DNA of 64,000 nucleotides, taken from the NCBI RefSeq assembly GCF_002865645.1, contig NW_020194562.1, forward strand, positions 1,207,139 through 1,271,138, read 5' to 3'. Made by a program: the position numbers and the translations under genes. Origin of the DNA: Hyaloscypha bicolor E (Eukaryota; Ascomycota; Leotiomycetes; Helotiales; Hyaloscyphaceae). Positions 1 through 9,229 of the stretch are shown piece after piece. The notes under the pieces were generated by a model. It was not told the DNA's origin. It worked only from the letters and a program-made list of their open reading frames with translations, and ran no database searches. The number at the start of each line of letters is the position of its first letter. Within the stretch, counting starts at the first letter, position 1.

Positions 1-3000
1 TATATAATAAGTATATTAGTATCTAGTTTAAGAATAAAGTAAATTCCATATAGCTAGAATTATATTTTCTATAAATACTTTATTAGTTTTTAGTATTTTC
101 TTTTAGTAATATTATATTTCTATTTAGTATTATTTTAGATTCTAGACTTATATTATATAATTCTCTTTTTTCCTTTATTATTATATTAACTAAGAGTTCT
201 GTTCTATTTATTTAGGTTAGTATTTACTATTAATATAATTATTCCCTAATTTTCTAATAAATTATAGTATAACTTATAAAGTATTAGAATAGTAATAAGC
301 TTTTTTTAAAGAATTCATATAGCTTGCTTTTATTTATTATTCTAGTTCTATATTATATCTTTCCTTATTAAGTAGTAAATGAATTTAGTAATAATTATAA
401 AGCCTTTAATTCAAATATAATAGTAAATAATAATTCTAATAAATGCCTTACTTTTAGTTATATTATTATAATATTCCTATCTTAAGATCTTAGTAATTCC
501 TGAACTCGAAAAACTTCTTCTAAGTACTTTATAAATAAAGCTAATAATAATTATACTATTATAATAGAACTATGATTTTTCTTTAATACTAGCTCTGGCT
601 TATTTAATTCTATCTAAGGTTATATTCAGGTTTTAAAAGTATTCGAATATAAAATACTAAATTCCAGATAAAATAAGTTATTTACTATAGTTTATATAAG
701 GTCTCTTAACTCTAATATTATTAATAAATAATATAGTGATTTTGGGAAATAAATTCTTTAGAATAATTATAATAACTTATATAAACTATATAATAGAATT
801 AGTAACTTTCTAAAATAATATAATTATTCTTAATAGCTCTAGAAGTATTATAAATATAGTTAAATTTCTATTATAAGTATCTAGTATAAGTTAATTATAT
901 CCGGAAAAGAAATTAATTAGAAAAATATAAATATATCTAGTAAATTTCTTTAAGATCTCGTTAGTAAATAAAAATAAGTTAATATCTTATAGGATTACTA
1001 AATTTATTTTTATAGTAGTATTAATTAGTTTATAAGTTCTAGTAATCTTCTTTATAACCAAAAACTATAGATTCTAGTAAAGTCTATTATATTTCTTAAA
1101 GATTTTATAATCTAGGTATTTTAATAATATTTTTACTATTACTAGTACTAGAACTTTAGAATATAGGAAATTCTTTTCTTACTAGGCTTTATATTTAATA
1201 ATCTTAATTAGAATAAATAAGCTAATATTTTTATAGACTTTTCTTACTTCTTTCTAATTAAATATAATTATACTTTCTTAATTAACTATTAATTCTTGAA
1301 ATATAGCTAGTTTCTTTTCTTAGAGCTAGTTACTAATATCTAATTATTTAAGGCATTTCGGAATAAGTTATAAATCTTTTAGAATAACTAATATTTTTAG
1401 TAAAAAATAGTTCTTATATTTCCTAGTATATTTCTATAAGTATTCTCTAGCTTTAGATTTTTTAAACTAGTTCGGATATTTGCCTAGATTTTCTCTAGTT
1501 CTATTATTAGTATTTATTAGTTAAACCTTCTTATTCTTTTTTTTAAGAGCTATAGTTATTTTCTTTATTACTTTTTTTATTTAATCTCCGGAATTTGTAA
1601 TTTTCTTATTTAGTTTCTTTCTAATTAAATATAGAAAGTGCCTTTTTATTTAGTATTTTAATATATTTTTCTTAAGCTCTTATATATTCCAGAATTCTGT
1701 CTAGTTTTAGGTCTAATATTTCTTAGCTTTAGAAATATATTCCTTTATTATTAGAAGATATTACTTTATCTTTTCTTTAGAAATATCTTTATTTAATATT
1801 CTTTTTACTTCTTTTTTTATTAGATTCGGAACTACTTTTAATAATACTCTAATTAGAGTCTTTTCTACTTTAGTTTTTTTTAAAAATATTATTAATTTCC
1901 TAAACTTCTAAACCCAAAATAAAAGAATTTATAAGAAATTCCAGTATTTTTCTATTTCTCCTAATATTACTACTAGTTATAATATTAGGCTCTATTTTTT
2001 CTTTTTATCTTTAGTTTTCTATTTCATATTATTTAATTCCTTAATTCTAGAAGCTTAGTACTTTTAAACTATTATTTTCTTCTACTTTCCGGTATTTTTT
2101 AAAAGTAAAATAATTATAATAGTATAGGTATTTTAGTTATCTTTAGGATTAGTAAATCTTTTATCTTATAAATTATTATTTCTATATATAATATTTATTT
2201 TTATTTTTACTAAAAATAATTAATTAAATAAGATCTTTAGAGCTTTTTTAATTAGAAAGAATATATCTTAATATTTTATTCTATTTATAATCTTAGCTTT
2301 AAATATTACTATTTCTATAAATCTAAATTCTGCCCTAATAATAATAAATATTTAATAATCTATAATATTATATATTACTTTACTAATATTTCTAGAGATT
2401 TTTTTGGGGAAAATATTAACTTTAGTTCTAGTATTAATTATTTCTTTATATTTAATATTCTCTTAAGATTCTTAAAATATAAATCAGAAATATAGAGATT
2501 ATATAATATATTTATAAGCTAGTAATATTCGAATATTAATACTATTAGTATTAGATATCTAAGCTAGTATTTCTAATTCTTTAAATATTCTATTTATTAT
2601 ATAAGCTATAGCTACTAGTTCTATAGATCTTCTAGTATATCTAACTATATTTAATATAATAGTATTTCTTATTTATAAGATAGTAAGATAGGAAATATTA
2701 TTCTTAATTTATTAGTTCTAAAATATAATAGCTAGATCTAGTATTTTTAAGATATTAATAAGTATTCTTATTTCTTTCTGACTTTTTAGAAATAAAATAA
2801 TTATTTTCTTTAATAGCCTTATTAAAATATTATTAATTTTAGAAGTCCTATATTTATTATAGTTAAGAATATACTAGGTTTCTAATTTATCTAGTTTATT
2901 TCCGGAAATATTAATATTTATATCCTTAGTTAGGCTATTTCCTTATTTATTATTTCTTAGAATAATATTCTTCTGGCTTCTTATATAAGATAGCTTTTCT

Positions 3001-4305
3001 TTTACTCTGGCTTATTTTTAGAAAACCTTTTTAGTTATTTCTATTTCTTTTCTCTTTTTTCTTAATAAGAAACCCGTTATAATATTAATAGAAATACTAT
3101 TTATAACTAAATCTTAGTATTATTTATTAATTCTAGAACCTAAAGTATTAGTAATTTCAATATAATTTCCTCTAAGGTAAAGTAGCTATTTAGATTCCCT
3201 AGATATAACTTATTTACTTCTATATATAGATTCTGGTTAGCTAGTTTCTTTTTCTCTTTCTTATCTAGTAAACTAGATATTCTCTATTAATTTCTGGATA
3301 TTTTTGGATTAAGTATTTAAGTTATAGGTAAATTCTCTTTTTTGGACTTGAGAAATAATTTAGTTAAACTACTAATACTTATTAGTAAGAAAAAAGGAAA
3401 AACTTTCTTATCTAGACTTAAATAGTTCTTTATATTATCTTTTATTAAATTAGTAAATATATTTATAATTTATAAGTTCTTTTATTAGTAAATAATAAAA
3501 TTAAGAAATATAGATATATTCTGGATTAATATTATTATTCTTATTCCTATTATAGTATCTATAGTAAATTTGTTCTTTTAGTTCTAGGTTTATACTATAG
3601 GCCATATTAATTTAAATAGTATTTTCTAATTATACTTAAGACTAACTTTTTCTAGAATATAGTTATCTAGATTCTCTATCTAATCTAGCTTAATTACTAT
3701 AGCTACTATAGTATTTTCTATATTTCCTACTATAATTTCTAGTATATTTTTCTTAAAAACTCGAATTATGTTTATTAGACTATTAATATTATTATACTAG
3801 CTATAGTTAGCTAGGCTATATAAGTAGTTTAGCTATAGATATTCTTTCAAATTATAATAATAGTTATATTAAGTTATTTTTATAAGTTCTCTTAAGTTAT
3901 AATAATAATAAATAGTTTTTCTAGACTTCTTACTAGCTAGTTAATATTATTTCTCTTAGGTTTACTACTTTTAATAGGTTTTATATAATTAGCTATAGAC
4001 TAGATTCTTTTCTTACTTATATCTATAATAGCTTTAGGAAGTATAATAAGAGAAACTAGTAAGAAATAATTATTTTCTGGTTTAGGAACTATATTATAAA
4101 CTATTATATTCAAGTATTCTTATCTAAATCTAAATATATCTGGATTATTAATAATATTAAAATAGTATTTCTTCTCTTTATACTAATAAAATATTATTAC
4201 TTTCTTATATATCTTACTATATTTATAAGTAAAAATATCTATAGGCTTAAAGTTCATATTCTTAAGAATATAATCTCTTACTAGAATAGATAACTCTTTT
4301 ATAAA
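1..4305 (-). mobile_element. Long interspersed element, family A, copy 1 (RIP-degraded, left end outside window)
   Basis: This stretch matches 53,345-57,451 in the same orientation almost line by line (both open with ataataagtatattagtatc), and positions 1,245-4,305 match the reverse complement of 61,100-64,000. The element is therefore a dispersed multi-copy repeat. It is extremely AT-rich, nearly lacks CpA/TpG and has no intact frame, as expected after RIP. The coding strand is judged to be minus here because the inverted copy at 61 kb shows, on its plus strand, a long lysine/leucine-rich frame interrupted mainly by TAG/TAA. That frame looks gag-like but has no motif I can name, so the class is left open. 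Similarity to copy 2 stops near 4,030, while similarity to copy 3 continues to about 4,305. Confidence 0.75.
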
Positions 4306-5880
4306 TTATTTTTGTATTTATAATTAAATAATATATCTAATTCTATTTATATTATATATATAATAAAATCCCTATTAATAATAATTCTTACTAGGTCCTG
4401 GGAAATAGTTATAGTTAATATAATAAGCTAAAATATAGTATATTTTCTTTTCTCTAATATAATCTTTTATAAATAAAAGTATTATATTCTAAAAAGCTAG
4501 AATAAAAAGCTTAACTCTTAACGAGATATATATATAAAACGGGAATAGGAAATAGTTATAGAGCCATATTATAGATATTTAATTACTAGTTAGCCTATAT
4601 TAATTATATAGCGAGAGTACCAGAGCCCGGGGAATTCATTAATATAGAGAATTAGGCTTAATACTACGGGAATTATAGAAGATATACTATTATTAGTTTT
4701 TAAATACTATTTCTTTTATGTAATTTAGTAGTCCGAATTTTGACTTATTAGCTATACCGGATATTTATAAAACAGGCTATATTATTATATTATTACAGGA
4801 GATTTCGAGTCTAGTATCTTAAAGTATATATATATATATCTCGTAAGAGAATAATAGAAATCTTCTAGTAAGCTATTAATTAATTTTTAGGTATTAATTT
4901 CATACTTTATAGACTAATTAAATAACTATACTTTCTCAGAACTCGACCTTTATTCCCAATACGTGATTCTAGATATAACTAATATCTACTAGTTACTATT
5001 TAATATCTACTTTTATAATTAACTATCTTTATTCTAGTATATAGCAAAATAGATCCATATAGACCCTTTATCTAGATAGGTCTTTCTTAATAATTAGATT
5101 AAGGCATGGTTTACTAAATAGCTATAATATAGATTAATATATAAAGTAGGAAATAAAGAGATATACTTTAGTATACTTTAATAATATTACAAGACTAAAA
5201 AGAGAATTATGGCTCGTATAAGACTAATAAGAGGCTTAATAACTTCTTTTATAGCTAGTATAATATAACTTAGACTTGTATTTTATTTATATTTAGTATT
5301 TATACTTCTTATAATAATAGCTAAAGTATAATTTAAAATATCTTATTTATATTAATTTTTTTTATATTTTCAAATAGTAAAAAAATATAAATTAATAATA
5401 TTTTTGCTTATATTAAGTTCTTTTTATTTTTTTTATTAATATAAGATTACTAGTAATAAGTTTAATATTTTATATTATATTATTTATTATAATATAAAGA
5501 GAAAAGAATTTAATTTACTAAAATAATATTAAAAAGTACTTATAAAATTAAATTTTATAGGGCTTTCTTTACTATAGAATTAATCTTATAGGGCTTTATT
5601 TACTATAGAATTAATTTTATAATAAAGGAAAGTTAAATCTTAAATTTACTTAGTAAATAAGAAATCATATACTATAGTATTAATATTATAGGGATATAGT
5701 ATTATAGTATAGAAGCTATAGGTATAGCGAATAAAGCTATTCGCAAGGCTTGGCAAAAGACATACCTTAGGCAAGAGTAGTAAACATATATTATACCCAA
5801 GAAAGCGAGTATGTATACAGGATCGCGAGATAGTATATAAGAAATAGGGCATTATATGGAAAAACTTACAGAATTAATAA
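4306..5880. other. AT-rich RIP-affected stretch without an intact gene
   Basis: Unassigned repeat-like DNA between family A copy 1 and the gene island. It is slightly less AT-rich at 4,600-5,300, where a decayed plus-strand frame can be followed. From 5,300 to 5,880 it is plain AT-rich sequence with short direct repeats around 5,560-5,620 (a tataggg/ctttcttt-type unit seen twice). No promoter, tRNA or complete coding region was seen. Confidence 0.6.
5020..5268 (+). pseudogene. RIP-scarred coding remnant, unknown product
   Basis: One plus-strand frame here reads as ordinary protein if its TAG/TAA codons are taken as former CAG/CAA (Gln). It includes segments such as IHIDPLSR, IKAWFTK and YKVGNKEIYFSIL and a basic tail KTKKRIMARIRLIRGL. 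Nearly all interruptions are Gln-type stops, which is what CpA-to-TpA mutation does to a coding strand. No family was recognised. It could be the end of a transposon protein or a host gene caught by RIP. Confidence 0.35.
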
Positions 5881-5924
5881 TTTTCTAATATGGGAGGTCA
5901 GGAGGGATCAAATAGTTCTCTCTT

Positions 5925-5971
5925 TGCATAAGCACCCGTTCTAGGGTCTGCCCAGAGAGAGTGCTTATGCA
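5925..5971. repeat. Inverted repeat, 11-bp perfect arms
   Basis: TGCATAAGCAC at 5,925-5,935 is the exact reverse complement of GTGCTTATGCA at 5,961-5,971, with a 25-nt loop. It sits at the sharp transition from AT-rich DNA to the gene island. It could be a cruciform or a remnant transposon end; no function is claimed. Confidence 0.6.
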
Positions 5972-6005
5972 TTCCAATCAGAGTTAGCCTCCTGTCATTT
6001 CCCCT

Positions 6006-6338
6006 TTGGGCGTACACCCATATTTTAGGAATACTACGCGAGCAAAACAGGGATGTTACAGGGATTGGCAGGGGCACACTCCTTTTGTATCTATCAAACG
6101 CTCTTGCACGCTCTACTCGAGCCCCAACCTTCCTAAAGGCGTTACTCTTGAGTATAACTTAGACCGAAGCACTGGCTTCGGCTCCGTTGGCATGAACGCA
6201 CAGTATGGTTGTCATGCTCCCGCTACCTTTTTGGATTCTAAAATGACTATCGTTGATGAATATGGTGTTTCGGGATTTGCTAGCCGCGATGTTAATCAAC
6301 GCCAATATATACCGGAAACACCTTATTACCTCTTATAA
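6006..6338 (+). pseudogene. Gene-like open frame without a start, hypothetical protein remnant
   Basis: A 110-codon open frame ending in TAA, with normal base composition and protein-like content. The frame is open from just after a stop at 5,985-5,987, but no ATG exists until codon 62 (position about 6,191), so as it stands it lacks a start. A splice acceptor (ATATTTTAG at about 6,022-6,030) could make it a 3-prime exon, but everything upstream of 5,880 is RIP-degraded, so the 5-prime part may be destroyed. It has three cysteines and a Tyr/Asn/Gly-rich middle, as in small secreted fungal proteins, yet no signal peptide is visible and I do not recognise the family. Confidence 0.35.
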
Positions 6339-6852
6339 TATTTTATAATCTATAGTTTATAGCTATTCCTGGATATCTTAAACTCCTCTTCTTAAAAAAT
6401 CATTTTATATCGTTACTAGCTTATTACATTTAATTCACAAAGAGTCTCCTTTTATAATTATAAGAAATTTCTTTATACTGTATTATAAATTAATAACGTA
6501 GTGAGCAAATGTCCACGCTCCCTTATGAAGTTATTGCTTGATGATCTTAGCGTGATAAGTTGCAAAGAGTCTGAGATGATAAGTACCTAGGTACAGTACT
6601 CTTTGCTAAGTATGAACCACGTGATTGACCCCCTTTTCATGACTATGGCGAAGTATCTATGGAGGACCCACGATTTGCTGCAGCATACTGCATTCCAAAA
6701 TCAAGAATAGACATAGAAAAAGTTTTCTGCTTATGAGTACGTATATGCTGTAGCTGCGAGGTCGGAACTAAAGACTCAATGGACTAATGCCGATAACAAT
6801 ATGCTACTGATTCAATGGATTGAGATTGCTAACGGGGAGAAGTCAATCAAAA
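6339..6852. other. Intergenic region with a stem-loop
   Basis: No gene seen. It is AT-rich at first, then balanced. TTGCAAAGAGT near 6,560-6,570 pairs with ACTCTTTGC near 6,598-6,606, and CTTAGC/GCTAAG further out extends the pairing, giving an interrupted hairpin around 6,546-6,610. This lies 3-prime of the minus-strand zinc-finger gene and could hold its terminator or polyadenylation region. A CCACGTG box at about 6,617 is isolated. Confidence 0.4.
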
Positions 6853-8183
6853 CTACTCTGCATCTCGCGAAGTAACCTTTCTCTGTCTTCGAATCCTCTT
6901 TGTCTCCTCATCCATATCACACACAGTCACAGTATCTGTTATTCCATGCCTGCTCCTGATGTGTCTTTTACAATTTGCTTCTCGGGAGAAAGGCAGCCCA
7001 CTACCACCTCTCGACCGCTTACACGTAGAGGATGTGCAGAAGTACTTTTTGATGTGAAGATGACGCTCGTTAACGTGGCGATCAAGTTGCCGTTTGGTTG
7101 CAATCCGCGCGGAGCATGTCGGACATTGGCAGGGACGGGTATGATTCTTTACGTGATGGCTGCAGTCAAATGAGAATTCGTGGTACTCAGAGGGAAGACC
7201 GTCAGGTCTGCTTAACTCACTTGTAGTCACTTGTCGTCTTGAAAATCTTCTCGTAGCCTGGCCAAGTACATTTGATCCCTAGGACAGAAGAATGGGAGGT
7301 TGTAGATCCACCAGAGATTGGTGAAGGGGTTTCCAAAGCTACATAGACTACTATTAAACTCCAATAACCCGAGACTGTGGTACTCGAAGTTTTAGAAAGG
7401 GGGAAACTCGATACTGTTTACTCGAGCCGTCCTACTTAGGACCTTATTTTTGGGACTTACTAGTTGGCTTTTCGGAGGGACTGCTAGTTCTCCGTTCCGG
7501 ATCGAAGTCGAAAGTGGCTGCTGTGAGCCTTTGGTTCCCAGAGGTCACGATCAGGGGATGAAAGGGACCAGGGTCGAAGTCCTCAAGGAACGGATCAGTA
7601 GACCATGGGACGCAGTTTACATTTATTGAGCCGGGAACATCTTGTGGAGGGCCAGAACTATCGCCGAAGAGTCCGGTCGGGATTGTGCTATTCCCAATTA
7701 GAGATGAGTTCGAGATCCTCCATTCTTCGGAGAAGTTGAGGCCGCCGCTACCAATACTCTGGTGTCCAACAGTATCGATAGTGGACAGGAAAGGAGATCC
7801 AGATGATGAGTGCTCCGGATGTGAAGTATTGCCAAATTCAAATGCGCCGACCTCAGGGAACGGACATGAATCATCCTGCAAAGCAGTGAAAAGAAAAGAT
7901 GCATCAACACTGAGATTAAAAAGGTCGTCATTCTCGGAACAGCCGGCCTGGGGTTCTGTGCTCCAATCAAGGTCGAACTGATTTGCTGATTGAATTCTGC
8001 GGTGCTGTGCAGCGCCCGCCGTCCAAAGGCGGAGCTGCCAAAATGGGAAGAGGCCTCGAAGCTAGCCTCGTGGTGTTGCGGTTGCACTGCTGCTGCAATC
8101 AGCAGTGCAGAGTTCCGCGGTGCGTTAGGGTTCAAGAGTGGTCTCAATTGAAAGGAAAGAAGCGTTGCACTACGTTGAGGCAT
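6853..8183 (-). CDS. C2H2 zinc-finger transcription factor, probable; 5-prime end uncertain
   Basis: A nuclear DNA-binding regulator by family. The best model reads exons 8183-about 8,088 (uncertain), 7977-7461, 7338-7221 and 7159-6853. The 61-nt last intron (7,160-7,220) has GTGAG, a CTGAC branch site and TGCAG. The intron 7,339-7,460 has GTAAGT; an alternative CACAG acceptor at 7,375 keeps the same phase. Exon 2 encodes an acidic, aromatic-rich stretch (FDLDWSTEPQ, WSTDPFLEDFDPGPF) resembling an activation domain. The finger block follows: KCTWPGY...H-x3-H, then CPTC-x12-H-x4-H, then C-x4-C-x19-H-x4-H, the layout of a common Pezizomycotina C2H2 family. In the first finger the second cysteine is Tyr (TAC, expected TGC). 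The frame from the only usable ATG (8,183) does not run into exon 2: it needs an intron (a GTGCAA donor to an AAATCAG acceptor preserves phase) or there is a frameshift. Target genes are unknown. Confidence 0.72.
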
Positions 8184-9092
8184 GAGGGGGCATGGGCGAT
8201 TTAAATGGTTGCAAGGTAAAAAGTGAGGTCTCCCGCTACGCTAACCGTGGCGCTGCATGCAGGACTGTGGGATGTTGGTATGGTGCCGGACCACGTGACG
8301 AGCTTCGGTGACGGAACGGCTCTGGAACAAGACCCTGGCACCAAAAGAAGAGGGAGACCTCATTTCCTTGATAGCTTTCCAGGAGGTCTCGTCGCAAGTT
8401 GGTAGGATTTTTGGCTGGTGGCAGGCGCACTCTCTGTTCTAGGGCTATCAGTAATCTTCTTATTAGACTGTTCACCTGTGAACGCATACTTCGTAGTGAT
8501 CATGTGTTGTCAAAGCTTGAACTGTGGTATATAGCTCTCTTCTTAAGAACTCTGTTGCCTCTGGAACAGTTGCATAGAGCTAAAGGGACGGAGGTCTTGC
8601 TGAGCATAAGCCCAACATTTCTGCAAAGTAAGCGAGATCACTTCTCGGCTCTTATAGGCTATCGCCCTGTAATTACAGGGACTTCTATAGTAGCACTGGG
8701 AGAGGATGATAATAGATAGGGCTTTACAGCGCTTGAGTGCTCTGTATCCTGGACTTCTGACCACGAATTCATAGTAGATCATACTCACCTCATCAAACGT
8801 CAATTTGTCCCGTCAGGAATCATTTCTCTGAATTATGTCAAAATGAGTTTGGCAAGCAATGTAAATTCCTCCTGGTCCCCAGATTCTCGACTCTCGAATC
8901 ACTTGAGACAAACTCTTTGGCCCCCACACTTCACCCCACCACGACGCTTGCTTGCATCAACAGGCGCTCTCGCCAGGCGGAGTTGAGACAGCTCAGCCTC
9001 GCGACAACACACACTTCACTCGCACGATAAAAACCCTCTCACACGCATGGAAACACGAAGATCGTTGAGCTGCGGTAGTAGCCAGCTTCACA
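8184..9092. promoter_or_regulatory. Shared divergent promoter region between the zinc-finger and homeodomain genes
   Basis: About 900 bp separating two divergently read genes, with no convincing coding frame. It contains a CCACGTGAC box (about 8,292), a perfect 16-bp palindrome with a TAATTA core (8,665-8,680), pyrimidine-rich tracts and GATAAAAA about 70 bp before the plus-strand start (about 9,025). Promoter function is inferred from position only. Confidence 0.5.
8665..8680. promoter_or_regulatory. Perfect palindrome CCCTGTAATTACAGGG
   Basis: A 16-bp perfect palindrome centred on TAATTA, the classical homeodomain core site, in the divergent promoter about 410 bp before the homeodomain-fusion gene and about 480 bp before the zinc-finger gene. 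Such symmetry fits binding by a dimer. Use as an operator is inference. Confidence 0.4.
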
Positions 9093-9229
9093 ATGCCGAT
9101 TACCTTCGGAAGCGTGGGAGACATAATAGCGGTCGGCCAGATCGCGTGGTCGCTTGCGCAATCGTTGAGCGACTCGAGGGGCTCTGCGAAAGAGTATCAG
9201 GGCCTGATCAAGGAGCTGGGGGCTTTTGA
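9047..9229 (+). other. Upstream ORF overlapping the start of the homeodomain-fusion gene
   Basis: An ATG at 9,047 lies 46 nt before the main start, in another frame, and runs 60 codons past it. Its context (cgcATGg) lacks a purine at -3, whereas the main start (acaATGc) has A at -3, so leaky scanning to 9,093 is expected. If 9,047 lies within the mRNA leader it could reduce translation of the main protein. The transcription start is unknown. Confidence 0.3.

Noticed and set aside
5646..5852. A 68-codon minus-strand frame rich in Tyr, Ile and Leu.
   Set aside because: AT-rich composition bias in degraded DNA; no start context, motif or neighbouring support.
8399..8803. Overlapping open frames on both strands in the divergent promoter.
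   Set aside because: No domain, no introns, low-complexity translation; the position between divergent starts fits a promoter better.
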